DNA of 28,990 nt. Source: Liolophura sinensis. Its lineage: Eukaryota > Mollusca > Polyplacophora > Chitonida > Chitonidae. The DNA lies in assembly GCF_032854445.1 (NCBI RefSeq), contig NW_027018419.1, forward strand, positions 1 to 28,990, in the 5' to 3' direction. The position numbers and the translations under genes are program-made. Numbering within the stretch: the stretch's first letter is position 1; every line of letters begins with the position of its first letter. Of this stretch, positions 1 through 11,298 are shown piece after piece. The notes beneath the pieces are model-generated. The model was not told where the DNA came from. It worked only from the letters and a program-made list of their open reading frames with translations, and made no database searches.

Positions 1-317
1 GATTGTCTTGCACTTAGAAGTAAGGCAATTGCTGGGTGAGTTAAATGGGCTTGGCCCAAAGATTTGACGTCTTCTGGGCTACCGAGGGCACATAACTTAT
101 AGTCAAAAGTTGAATATAGTAATGACCAGTCGCGATTGTACAGAGTGCAGTGTAGCCGATTTCAATTAACAAAAAGACCAGGCAAAAATGCAAAAGTGGA
201 AAATCTGTTCCAGTGCTGCTGGTAAGAGGCTAATCCGACGTATTTTGTGACGGACAAATCGAATGGTGCAAACCGCGTTGCTCTCCGACCAATACTTTTG
301 CCTGTAGTGACAATTGA
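1..317. repeat. Monomer m0, 5'-truncated by the window
   Basis: Begins at about +232 of the unit. Sites 3-4 are G-D. It lacks one base in ccgagggc (~84) and has an extra G in gacggacaa (~252). Corresponds to the 3' part of m20. Confidence 0.95.
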
Positions 318-865
318 ATGATCATTTATGTCATAATCACGTGCCCAGCAACGGCTCTTACTCCATGGAAACCAGGGAAATTTGCAATTTTTCAACAGCT
401 GCCGATGCCTGGCTCAATTCCTCATCTTTTGGCACCTTACTGAAGTGGGTCAGTGTTCAGTTTGTACTTTTTACAGCAGACTGTATCAAGTACCTTGTGG
501 TTTTCACGTACAAATGGTGTGGTTTTTCTACACGTAGATAAAGACATTGAGATTGTCTTGCACTTAGAAGTAAGGCAATTGCTGGGTGAGTTAAATGGGC
601 TTAGCCAAAGATTTGACGTCTTCTGGGCTACCGAAGGCACATAACTTATAGTCAAAAGTTGAATATAGTAATGACCAGTCGCGATTGTACAGAGTGCAGT
701 GTAGCCGATTTCATTAACAAAAAGACCAGGCAAAAATGCAAAAGTGGAAAAACTGTTTCAGTGCTGCTGGTAAGAGGCTAATCCGACGTATTTTTGTGAC
801 GACAAATCGAATGGTGCAAACCGCGTTGCTCTCCGACCAATACTTTTGCCTGTAGTGACAATTGA
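318..865. repeat. Monomer m1, K-W-A-D, 548 bp
   Basis: Has five one-base indels: extra T at ~461 (cagtttgtac), missing bases in ttagccaaag (~604), ccgaaggcac (~636) and tttcattaac (~711), and an extra T at ~795. Corresponds to m21. Confidence 0.95.
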
Positions 866-1413
866 ATGATCATTTATGTCATAATCACGTGCCCAGCAAC
901 GGCTCTTACTCCATGGAAACCAGGGAAATTTGCAATTTTTCAACAGCTGCCGATGCCTGGCTCAATTCCGCATCTTTTGGCACCTTATTCATGTGGGTCT
1001 GTGGTCAGTTGTACTTTTTACAGCAGACTGTATCAAGTACCTTGTGTTTTTCACGTACAAATGGTGTGGTTTTTCTACACGTAGATAAAGACATTGAGAT
1101 TGTCTTGCACTTAGAAGTAAGGCAATTGCTGGGTGAGTTAAATGGGCTTAGCCCAAAGATTTGACGTCTTCTGGCTACCGAAGGGCACATAACTTATAGT
1201 CAAAAGTTGAATATAGTAATGACCAGTCGCGATTGTACAGAGTGCAGTGTAGCCGATTTCAATTAACAAAAAGACCAGGCAAAAATGCAAAAGTGGAAAA
1301 ACTGTTCCAGTGCTGCTGGTAAGAGGCTAATCCGACGTATTTTGTGACGAGAAATCGAATGGTGCAAACCGTGTTGCTCTCCGACCAATACTTTTGGCTG
1401 TAGTGACAATTGA
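866..1413. repeat. Monomer m2, F-C-A-D, 548 bp
   Basis: F-type site 1 (cttattcatg, then tctgtggtcag). One base is missing in ttctggctacc (~1,172). Carries gacgaga, ccgtgttgc and ttttggctg. Corresponds to m22. Confidence 0.95.
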
Positions 1414-1964
1414 ATGATCATTTATGTCATAATCACGTGCCCAGCAACGGCTCTTACTCCATGGAAACCAGGGAAATTTGCAATTTTTCAACAGCTGCCG
1501 ATGCCTGGCTCAATTCCTCATCTTTTGGCACCTTACTGAAGTGGGTCAGTGTTCAGTTGTACTTTTTACAGCAGACTGTAATCAAGTACCTTGTGTTTTT
1601 TCACGTACAAATGGTGTGGTTTTTCTACACGTAGATAAAGACATTGAGATTGTCTTGCACTTAGAAGTAAGGCAATTGCTGGGTGAGTTAAATGGGCTTG
1701 GCCCAAAGATTTGACGTCTTCTGGGCTACCGAAGGGCACATAACTTATAGTCAAAAGTTGAATATAGTAATGACCAGTCGCGATTGTACAGAGTGCAGTG
1801 TAGCCGATTTCAATTAACAAAAAGACCAGGCAAAAATGCAAAAGTGGAAAATCTGTTCCAGTGCTGCTGGTAAGAGGCTAATCCGACGTATTTTGTGACG
1901 ACAAATCGAATGGTGCAAACCGCGTTGCTCTCCGACCAATACTTTTGCCTGTAGTGACAATTGA
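1414..1964. repeat. Monomer m3, K-C-G-D, 551 bp
   Basis: Extra A in tgtaatcaag (~1,580) and extra T before cacgtac (~1,600). An uncommon combination of C with G, shared with m23. Confidence 0.95.
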
Positions 1965-2515
1965 ATGATCATTTATGTCATAATCACGTGCCCAGGCAAC
2001 GGCTCTTACTCCATGGAAACCAGGGAAATTTGCAATTTTTCAACAGCTGCCGATGCCTGGCTCAATTCCTCATCTTTTGGCACCTTACTGAAGTGGGTCA
2101 GTGTTCAGTTGTACTTTTTACAGCAGGACTGTATCAAGTACCTTGTGGTTTTCACGTACAAATGGTGTGGTTTTTCTACACGTAGATAAAGACAATTGAG
2201 ATTGTCTTGCACTTAGAAGTAAGGCAATTGCTGGGTGAGTTAAATGGGCTTGGCCAAAGATTTGACGTCTTCTGGGCTACCGAAGGGCACGTAACTTATA
2301 GTCAAAAGTTGAATATAGTAATGACCAGTCGCGATTGTACAGAGTGCAGTGTAGCCGATTTCAATTAACAAAAAGACCAGGCAAAATGCAAAAGTGGAAA
2401 ATCTGTTCCAGTGCTGCTGGTAAGAGGCTAATCCGACGTATTTTTGTGACGACAAATCGAATGGTGCAAACCGCGTTGCTCTCCGACCAATACTTTTGCC
2501 TGTAGTGACAATTGA
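1965..2515. repeat. Monomer m4, K-W-G-D, 551 bp
   Basis: Six one-base indels: extra bases in cccaggcaac, gcaggactg, gacaattgag and tatttttgtg; missing bases in ttggccaaag and aggcaaaatgc. Carries the rare cacgtaac, shared with m11 and m24. Confidence 0.95.
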
Positions 2516-3064
2516 ATGATCATTTATGTCATAATCACGTGCCCAGCAACGGCTCTTACTCCATGGAAACCAGGGAAATTTGCAATTTTTCAACAGCTGC
2601 CGATGCCTGGCTCAATTCCTCATCTTTTGGCACCTTACTGAAGTGGGTCAGTGTTCAGTTGTACTTTTTACAGCAGACTGTATCAAGTACCTTGTGGTTT
2701 TCACGTACAAATGGTGTGGTTTTTCTACACGTAGATAAAGACATTGAGATTGTCTTGCACTTAGAAGTAAGGCAATTGCTGGGTGAGTTAAATGGGCTTG
2801 GCCCAAAGATTTGACGTCTTCTGGGCTACCGAAGGGCACATAACTTATAGTCAAAAGTTGAATATAGTAATGACCAGTCGCGATTGTACAGAGTGCAGTG
2901 TAGCCGATTTCAATTAACAAAAAGACCAGGCAAAAATGCAAAAGTGGAAAATCTGTTCCAGTGCTGCTGGTAAGAGGCTAATCCGACGTATTTTGTGACG
3001 ACAAATCGAATGGTGCAAACCGTGTTGCTCTCCGACCAATACTTTTGGCTGTAGTGACAATTGA
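2516..3064. repeat. Monomer m5, K-W-G-D
   Basis: First copy with no small indels. 3' end ccgtgttgc and ttttggctg. Corresponds to m25. Confidence 0.95.
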
Positions 3065-3613
3065 ATGATCATTTATGTCATAATCACGTGCCCAGCAACG
3101 GCTCTTACTCCATGGAAACCAGGGAAATTTGCAATTTTTCAACAGCTGCCGATGCCTGGCTCAATTCCTCATCTTTTGGCACCTTACTGAAGTGGGTCAG
3201 TGTTCAGTTGTACTTTTTACAGCAGACTGTATCAAGTACCTTGTGGTTTTCACGTACAAATGGTGTGGTTTTTCTACACGTAGATAAAGACATTGAGATT
3301 GTCTTGCACTTAGAAGTAAGGCAATTGCTGGGTGAGTTAAATGGGCTTAGCCCAAAGATTTGACGTCTTCTGGGCTACCGAAGGGCACATAACTTATAGT
3401 CAAAAGTTGAATATAGTAATGACCAGTCGCGATTGTACAGAGTGCAGTGTAGCCGATTTCAATTAACAAAAAGACCAGGCAAAAATGCAAAAGTGGAAAA
3501 TCTGTTCCAGTGCTGCTGGTAAGAGGCTAATCCGACGTATTTTGTGACGACAAATCGAATGGTGCAAACCGCGTTGCTCTCCGACCAATACTTTTGCCTG
3601 TAGTGACAATTGA
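3065..3613. repeat. Monomer m6, K-W-A-D (good reference copy)
   Basis: Exactly 549 bp with few private changes. Carries gtgcagtg, gaaaatctg, gacgaca, ccgcgttgc and gcctg. Corresponds to m26. Confidence 0.95.
3342..3376. other. Conserved overlapping inverted repeats (two alternative hairpins), shown in m6
   Basis: TGGGCT (3342-3347), T, AGCCCA (3349-3354) is a perfect inverted repeat with a one-base centre. The same AGCCCA also pairs with TGGGCT at 3371-3376, extended by AAGA/TCTT around a short loop with one bulged C. The two structures share an arm and are mutually exclusive. The pattern recurs in most monomers. G at site 3 shortens the first stem to five pairs, S at site 4 changes only the loop of the second, and ggctcctgaag copies weaken the second. 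The sequence shows pairing potential only; no function is established. Confidence 0.6.
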
Positions 3614-4162
3614 ATGATCATTTATGTCATAATCACGTGCCCAGCAACGGCTCTTACTCCATGGAAACCAGGGAAATTTGCAATTTTTCAACAGCTGCCG
3701 ATGCCTGGCTCAATTCCTCATCTTTTGGCACCTTATAAATGTGGGTCAGTGTTCAGTTGTACTTTTTACAGCAGACTGTATCAAGTACCTTGTGTTTTTC
3801 ACGTACAAATGGTGTGGTTTTTCTACACGTAGATAAAGACATTGAGATTGTCTTGCACTTAGAAGTAAGGCAATTGCTGGGTGAGTTAAATGGGCTTAGC
3901 CCAAAGATTTGACGTCTTCTGGGCTACCGAAGGGCACATAACTTATAGTCAAAAGTTGAATATAGTAATGACCAGTCGCGATTGTACAGAGTACAGTGTA
4001 GCCGATTTCAATTAACAAAAACACCAGGCAAAAATGCAAAAGTGGAAAAATTGTTCCAGTGCTGCTGGTAAGAGGCTAATCCGACGTATTTTGTGACGAG
4101 AAATCGAATTGTGCAAACCCTGTTGCTCTCCGACCAATACTTTTGGCTGTAGTGACAATTGA
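3614..4162. repeat. Monomer m7, T-C-A-D
   Basis: T-type site 1 (ttataaatg). Private substitutions aaacacc, aaaaattg, cgaattgtg and accctgttg near 4,019-4,122 make its 3' part the most diverged of the left block. Confidence 0.95.
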
Positions 4163-4711
4163 ATGATCATTTATGTCATAATCACGTGCCCAGCAACGGC
4201 TCTTACTCCATGGAAACCAGGGAAATTTGCAATTTTTCAACAGCTGCCGATGCCTGGCTCAATTCCTCATCTTTTGGCACCTTACTGAAGTGGGTCAGTG
4301 TTCAGTTGTACTTTTTACAGCAGACTGTATCAAGTACCTTGTGGTTTTCACGTACAAATGGTGTGGCTTTTCTACACGTAGATAAAGACATTGAGATTGT
4401 CTTGCACTTAGAAGTAAGGCAATTGCTGGGTGAGTTAAATGGGCTTGGCCCAAAGATTTGACGTCTTCTGGGCTACCGAAGGGCACATAACTTATAGTCA
4501 AAAGTTGAATATAGTAATGACCAGTCGCGATTGTACAGAGTGCAGTGTAGCCGATTTCAATTAACAAAAAGACCAGGTAAAAATGCAAAAGTGGAAAATC
4601 TGTTCCAGTGCTGCTGGTAAGAGGCTAATCCGACGTATTTTGTGACGACAAATCCAATGGTGCAAACCGCGTTGCTCTCCGACCAATACTTTTGCCTGTA
4701 GTGACAATTGA
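4163..4711. repeat. Monomer m8, K-W-G-D with gtggctttt
   Basis: gtggctttt (~4,364) is shared with m17 and m20. aatccaatgg (~4,651) is shared only with m12. Also has accaggtaaaa. Confidence 0.95.
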
Positions 4712-5260
4712 ATGATCATTTATGTCATAATCACGTGCCCAGCAACGGCTCTTACTCCATGGAAACCAGGGAAATTTGCAATTTTTCAACAGCTGCCGAT
4801 GCCTGGCTCAATTCCTCATCTTTTGGCACCTTACTGAAGTGGGTCAGTGTTCAGTTGTACTTTTTACAGCAGACTGTATCAAGTACCTTGTGGTTTTCAC
4901 GTACAAATGGTGTGGTTTTTCTACACGTAGATAAAGACATTGAGATTGTCTTGCACTTAGAAGTAAGGCAATTGCTGGGTGAGTTAAATGGGCTTAGCCC
5001 AAAGATTTGACGTCTTCTGGGCTACCGAAGGGCACATAACTTATAGTCAAAAGTTGAATATAGAAATGACCAGTCGCGATTGTACAGAGTGCAGTGTAGC
5101 CGATTTCAATTAACAAAAAGACCAGGCAAAAATGCAAAAGTGGAAAAACTGTTCCAGTGCTGCTGGTAAGAGGCTAATCCGACGTATTTTGTGACGACAA
5201 ATCGAATGGTGCAAACCGCGTTGCTCTCCGACCAATACTTTTGCCTGTAGTGACAATTGA
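4712..5260. repeat. Monomer m9, K-W-A-D with tagaaatg
   Basis: tatagaaatg (~5,061) in place of tatagtaatg is shared only with m15, six monomers on. Confidence 0.95.
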
Positions 5261-5809
5261 ATGATCATTTATGTCATAATCACGTGCCCAGCAACGGCTC
5301 TTACTCCATGGAAACCAGGGAAATTTGCAATTTTTCAACAGCTGCCGATGCCTGGCTCAATTCCGCATCTTTTGGCACCTTATTCATGTGGGTCTGTGGT
5401 CAGTTGTACTTTTTACAGCAGACTGTATCAAGTACCTTGTGTTTTTCACGTACAAATGGTGTGGTTTTTCTACACGTAGATAAAGACATTGAGATTGTCT
5501 TGCACTTAGAAGTAAGGCAATTGCTGGGTGAGTTAAATGGGCTTAGCCCAAAGATTTGACGTCTTCTGGGCTACCGAAGGGCACATAACTTATAGTCAAA
5601 AGTTGAATATAGTAATGACCAGTCGCGATTGTACAGAGTACAGTGTAGCCGATTTCAATTAACAAAAAGACCAGGCAAAAATGCAAAAGTGGAAAATCTG
5701 TTCCAGTGCTGCTGGTAAGAGGCTAATCCGACGTATTTTGTGACGACAAATCGAATGGTGCAAACCGTGTTGCTCTCCGACCAATACTTTTGCCTGTAGT
5801 GACAATTGA
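5261..5809. repeat. Monomer m10, F-C-A-D
   Basis: gtacagtg, gaaaatctg, gacgaca, then ccgtgttgc with gcctg, a combination I did not see in other copies. Confidence 0.95.
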
Positions 5810-6358
5810 ATGATCATTTATGTCATAATCACGTGCCCAGCAACGGCTCTTACTCCATGGAAACCAGGGAAATTTGCAATTTTTCAACAGCTGCCGATGC
5901 CTGGCTCAATTCCTCATCTTTTGGCACCTTACTGAAGTGGGTCAGTGTTCAGTTGTACTTTTTACAGCAGACTGTATCAAGTACCTTGTTGTTTTCACGT
6001 ACAAATGGTGTGGTTTTTCTACACGTAGATAAAGACATTGAGATTGTCTTGCACTTAGAAGTAAGGCAATTGCTGGGTGAGTTAAATGGGCTTGGCCCAA
6101 AGATTTGACGTCTTCTGGGCTACCGAAGGGCACGTAACTTATAGTCAAAAGTTGAATATAGTAATGACCAGTCGCGATTGTACAGAGTGCAGTGTAGCCG
6201 ATTTCAATTAACAAAAAGACCAGGCAAAAATGCAAAAGTGGAAAATCTGTTCCAGTGCTGCTGGTAAGAGGCTAATCCGACGTATTTTGTGACGACAAAT
6301 CGAATGGTGCAAACCGCGTTGCTCTCCGACCAATACTTTTGCCTGTAGTGACAATTGA
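5810..6358. repeat. Monomer m11, K-G-D with private cttgttgtttt
   Basis: Site 2 reads cttgttgttttc (~5,987). Carries cacgtaac (~6,131) like m4 and m24. Confidence 0.95.
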
Positions 6359-6906
6359 ATGATCATTTATGTCATAATCACGTGCCCGGCAACGGCTCTT
6401 ACTCCATGGAAACCAGGGAAATTTGCAATTTTTCAACAGCTGCCGATGCCTGGCTCAATTCCTCATCTTTTGGCACCTTACTGAAGTGGGTCAGTGTTCA
6501 GTTGTACTTTTTACAGCAGACTGTATCAAGTACCTTGTGGTTTTCACGTACAAATGGTGTGGTTTTTCTACACGTAGATAAAGACATTGAGATTGTCTTG
6601 CACTTAGAAGTAAGGCAATTGCTGGGTGAGTTAAATGGGCTTGGCCCAAAGATTTGACGTCTTCTGGGCTACCGAAGGGCACATAACTTATAGTCAAAAG
6701 TTGAATATAGTAATGACCAGTCGCGATTGTACAGAGTGCAGTGTAGCCGATTTCAATTAACAAAAAACCAGGCAAAAATGCAAAAGTGGAAAATCTGTTC
6801 CAGTGCTGCTGGTAAGAGGCTAATCCGACGTATTTTGTGACGACAAATCCAATGGTGCAAACCGCGTTGCTCTCCGACCAATACTTTTGCCTGTAGTGAC
6901 AATTGA
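6359..6906. repeat. Monomer m12, K-W-G-D, 548 bp
   Basis: cccggcaac at ~6,386. The only small indel of 2,516-14,592 lies here, a missing G in caaaaaacc (~6,767). aatccaatgg as in m8. Confidence 0.95.
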
Positions 6907-7455
6907 ATGATCATTTATGTCATAATCACGTGCCCAGCAACGGCTCTTACTCCATGGAAACCAGGGAAATTTGCAATTTTTCAACAGCTGCCGATGCCTG
7001 GCTCAATTCCTCATCTTTTGGCACCTTACTGAAGTGGGTCAGTGTTCAGTTGTACTTTTTACAGCAGACTGTATCAAGTACCTTGTGGTTTTCACGTACA
7101 AATGGTGTGGTTTTTCTACACGTAGATAAAGACATTGAGATTGTCTTGCACTTAGAAGTAAGGCAATTGCTGGGTGAGTTAAATGGGCTTAGCCCAAAGA
7201 TTTGACGTCTTCTGGGCTACCGAAGGGCACATAACTTATAGTCAAAAGTTGAATATAGTAATGACCAGTCGCGATTGTACAGAGTGCAGTGTAGCCGATT
7301 TCAATTAACAAAAAGACCAGGCAAAAATGCAAAAGTGGAAAAACTGTTCCAGTGCTGCTGGTAAGAGGCTAATCCGACGTATTTTGTGACGACAAATCGA
7401 ATGGTGCAAACCGCGTTGCTCTCCGACCAATACTTTTGCCTGTAGTGACAATTGA
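6907..7455. repeat. Monomer m13, K-W-A-D
   Basis: gaaaaactg, gacgaca, ccgcgttgc, gcctg. Same haplotype as m18. Confidence 0.95.
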
Positions 7456-8004
7456 ATGATCATTTATGTCATAATCACGTGCCCAGCAACGGCTCTTACT
7501 CCATGGAAACCAGGGAAATTTGCAATTTTTCAACAGCTGCCGATGCCTGGCTCAATTCCGCATCTTTTGGCACCTTATTCATGTGGGTCTGTGGTCAGTT
7601 GTACTTTTTACAGCAGACTGTATCAAGTACCTTGTGTTTTTCACGTACAAATGGTGTGGTTTTTCTACACGTAGATAAAGACATTGAGATTGTCTTGCAC
7701 TTAGAAGTAAGGCAATTGCTGGGTGAGTTAATTGGGCTTAGCCCAAAGATTTGACGTCTTCTGGGCTACCGAAGGGCACATAACTTATAGTCAAAAGTTG
7801 AATATAGTAATGACCAGTCGCGATTGTACAGAGTACAGTGTAGCCGATTTCAATTAACAAAAAGACCAGGCAAAAATGCAAAAGTGGAAAAACTGTTCCA
7901 GTGCTGCTGGTAAGAGGCTAATCCGACGTATTTTGTGACGACAAATCGAATGGTGCAAACCGTGTTGCTCTCCGACCAATACTTTTGGCTGTAGTGACAA
8001 TTGA
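7456..8004. repeat. Monomer m14, F-C-A-D
   Basis: Private agttaattggg (~7,731). gtacagtg, ccgtgttgc, ggctg. Confidence 0.95.
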
Positions 8005-8553
8005 ATGATCATTTATGTCATAATCACGTGCCCAGCAACGGCTCTTACTCCATGGAAACCAGGGAAATTTGCAATTTTTCAACAGCTGCCGATGCCTGGC
8101 TCAATTCCTCATCTTTTGGCACCTTACTGAAGTGGGTCAGTGTTCAGTTGTACTTTTTACAGCAGACTGTATCAAGTACCTTGTGGTTTTCACGTACAAA
8201 TGGTGTGGTTTTTCTACACGTAGATAAAGACATTGAGATTGTCTTGCACTTAGAAGTAAGGCAATTGCTGGGTGAGTTAAATGGGCTTAGCCCAAAGATT
8301 TGACGTCTTCTGGGCTACCGAAGGGCACATAACTTATAGTCAAAAGTTGAATATAGAAATGACCAGTCGCGATTGTACAGAGTGCAGTGTAGCCGATTTC
8401 AATTAACAAAAAGACCAGGCAAAAATGCAAAAGTGGAAAAACTGTTCCAGTGCTGCTGGTAAGAGGCTAATCCGACGTATTTTGTGACGACAAATCGAAT
8501 GGTGCAAACCGCGTTGCTCTCCGACCAATACTTTTGCCTGTAGTGACAATTGA
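8005..8553. repeat. Monomer m15, K-W-A-D with tagaaatg
   Basis: tagaaatg at ~8,354 matches m9. Both copies are followed by an F-type monomer. Confidence 0.95.
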
Positions 8554-9102
8554 ATGATCATTTATGTCATAATCACGTGCCCAGCAACGGCTCTTACTCC
8601 ATGGAAACCAGGGAAATTTGCAATTTTTCAACAGCTGCCGATGCCTGGCTCAATTCCGCATCTTTTGGCACCTTATTCATGTGGGTCTGTGGTCAGTTGT
8701 ACTTTTTACAGCAGACTGTATCAAGTACCTTGTGTTTTTCACGTACAAATGGTGTGGTTTTTCTACACGTAGATAAAGACATTGAGATTGTCTTGCACTT
8801 AGAAGTAAGGCAATTGCTGGGTGAGTTAAATGGGCTTAGCCCAAAGATTTGACGTCTTCTGGGCTACCGAAGGGCACATAACTTATAGTCAAAAGTTGAA
8901 TATAGTAATGACCAGTCGCGATTGTACAGAGTACAGTGTAGCCGATTTCAATTAACAAAAAGACCAGGCAAAAATGCAAAAGTGGAAAAACTGTTCCAGT
9001 GCTGCTGGTAAGAGGCTAATCCGACGTATTTTGTGACGAGAAATCGAATGGTGCAAACCGCGTTGCTCTCCGACCAATACTTTTGGCTGTAGTGACAATT
9101 GA
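8554..9102. repeat. Monomer m16, F-C-A-D
   Basis: gtacagtg and gacgaga with ccgcgttgc and ggctg. Followed by another F copy, the only adjacent F pair in the window. Confidence 0.95.
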
Positions 9103-9651
9103 ATGATCATTTATGTCATAATCACGTGCCCAGCAACGGCTCTTACTCCATGGAAACCAGGGAAATTTGCAATTTTTCAACAGCTGCCGATGCCTGGCTC
9201 AATTCCGCATCTTTTGGCACCTTATTCATGTGGGTCTGTGGTCAGTTGTACTTTTTACAGCAGACTGTATCAAGTACCTTGTGGTTTTCACGTACAAATG
9301 GTGTGGCTTTTCTACACGTAGATAAAGACGTTGAGATTGTCTTGCACTTAGAAGTAAGGCAATTGCTGGGTGAGTTAAATGGGCTTGGCCCAAAGATTTG
9401 ACGTCTTCTGGGCTACCGAAGGGCACATAACTTATAGTCAAAAGTTGAATATAGTAATGACCAGTCGCGATTGTACAGAGTGCAGTGTAGCCGATTTCAA
9501 TTAACAAAAAGACCAGGCAAAAATGCAAAAGTGGAAAATCTGTTCCAGTGCTGCTGGTAAGAGGCTAATCCGACGTATTTTGTGACGACAAATCGAATGG
9601 TGCAAACCGCGTTGCTCTCCGACCAATACTTTTGCCTGTAGTGACAATTGA
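9103..9651. repeat. Monomer m17, F-W-G-D with gtggctttt
   Basis: The only F copy with W and G. Its 5' half looks like m16 and its 3' half like m8 or m20 (gtggctttt), which fits a recombinant. Private gacgttgag (~9,329). Confidence 0.95.
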
Positions 9652-10200
9652 ATGATCATTTATGTCATAATCACGTGCCCAGCAACGGCTCTTACTCCAT
9701 GGAAACCAGGGAAATTTGCAATTTTTCAACAGCTGCCGATGCCTGGCTCAATTCCTCATCTTTTGGCACCTTACTGAAGTGGGTCAGTGTTCAGTTGTAC
9801 TTTTTACAGCAGACTGTATCAAGTACCTTGTGGTTTTCACGTACAAATGGTGTGGTTTTTCTACACGTAGATAAAGACATTGAGATTGTCTTGCACTTAG
9901 AAGTAAGGCAATTGCTGGGTGAGTTAAATGGGCTTAGCCCAAAGATTTGACGTCTTCTGGGCTACCGAAGGGCACATAACTTATAGTCAAAAGTTGAATA
10001 TAGTAATGACCAGTCGCGATTGTACAGAGTGCAGTGTAGCCGATTTCAATTAACAAAAAGACCAGGCAAAAATGCAAAAGTGGAAAAACTGTTCCAGTGC
10101 TGCTGGTAAGAGGCTAATCCGACGTATTTTGTGACGACAAATCGAATGGTGCAAACCGCGTTGCTCTCCGACCAATACTTTTGCCTGTAGTGACAATTGA
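9652..10200. repeat. Monomer m18, K-W-A-D
   Basis: gaaaaactg, gacgaca, ccgcgttgc, gcctg. Precedes a T copy as m6 does. Confidence 0.95.
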
Positions 10201-10749
10201 ATGATCATTTATGTCATAATCACGTGCCCAGCAACGGCTCTTACTCCATGGAAACCAGGGAAATTTGCAATTTTTCAACAGCTGCCGATGCCTGGCTCAA
10301 TTCCTCATCTTTTGGCACCTTATAAATGTGGGTCAGTGTTCAGTTGTACTTTTTACAGCAGACTGTATCAAGTACCTTGTGTTTTTCACGTACAAATGGT
10401 GTGGTTTTTCTACACGTAGATAAAGACATTGAGATTGTCTTGCACTTAGAAGTAAGGCAATTGCTGGGTGAGTTAAATGGGCTTAGCCCAAAGATTTGAC
10501 GTCTTCTGGGCTACCGAAGGGCACATAACTTATAGTCAAAAGTTGAATATAGTAATGACCAGTCGCGATTGTACAGAGTACAGTGTAGCCGATTTCAATT
10601 AACAAAAAGACCAGGCAAAAATGCAAAAGTGGAAAAACTGTTCCAGTGCTGCTGGTAAGAGGCTAATCCGACGTATTTTGTGACGAGAAATCGAATGGTG
10701 CAAACCGTGTTGCTCTCCGACCAATACTTTTGGCTGTAGTGACAATTGA
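10201..10749. repeat. Monomer m19, T-C-A-D
   Basis: T-type, gtacagtg, gacgaga, ccgtgttgc, ggctg. Like m7 without its private changes. Confidence 0.95.
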
Positions 10750-11298
10750 ATGATCATTTATGTCATAATCACGTGCCCAGCAACGGCTCTTACTCCATGG
10801 AAACCAGGGAAATTTGCAATTTTTCAACAGCTGCCGATGCCTGGCTCAATTCCTCATCTTTTGGCACCTTACTGAAGTGGGTAAGTGTTCAGTTGTACTT
10901 TTTACAGCAGACTGTATCAAGTACCTTGTGGTTTTCACGTACAAATGGTGTGGCTTTTCTACACGTAGATAAAGACATTGAGATTGTCTTGCACTTAGAA
11001 GTAAGGCAATTGCTGGGTGAGTTAAATGGGCTTGGCCCAAAGATTTGACGTCTTCTGGGCTACCGAAGGGCACATAACTTATAGTCAAAAGTTGAATATA
11101 GTAATGACCAGTCGCGATTGTACAGAGTGCAGTGTAGCCGATTTCAATTAACAAAAAGACCAGGCAAAAATGCAAAAGTGGAAAATCTGTTCCAGTGCTG
11201 CTGGTAAGAGGCTAATCCGACGTATTTTGTGACGACAAATCGAATGGTGCAAACCGCGTTGCTCTCCGACCAATACTTTTGCCTGTAGTGACAATTGA
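10750..11298. repeat. Monomer m20, K-W-G-D with gtggctttt
   Basis: Private gggtaagtg at site 1 (~10,881). From about 10,982 it matches the window start (m0). Confidence 0.95.

Larger units (their letters stand above)
1..3873. repeat. 20-mer HOR, copy 1 segment
   Basis: Aligns with 10,982-14,852. Along the alignment the monomer order m1 K-W-A, m2 F-C-A, m3 K-C-G, m4 K-W-G with cacgtaac, m5 K-W-G, m6 K-W-A, m7 T-C-A equals m21-m27. I see only about two substitutions (near 751 and at the position matching ~11,476) but about sixteen one-base indels, almost all before 2,450. Confidence 0.85.

Noticed and set aside
3061-3363. Recurrent plus-strand ORF of 100-112 codons in most monomers
   Set aside because: It starts at TTG directly after two stops. 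Its length changes with D/S alleles, T-type copies carry an in-frame TAA, and indels shift it in others. There is no ribosome-binding context or recognisable domain. It repeats only because the monomer repeats.
3511-3570. tRNA-like A and B boxes (tggtaagagg ... aatcgaatgg)
   Set aside because: Spacing is roughly right, but the A-box-like part lacks the conserved A and the B-box-like part matches only tcgaat. No cloverleaf forms by eye. It could be a very old tRNA-derived relic, but the evidence is too weak.
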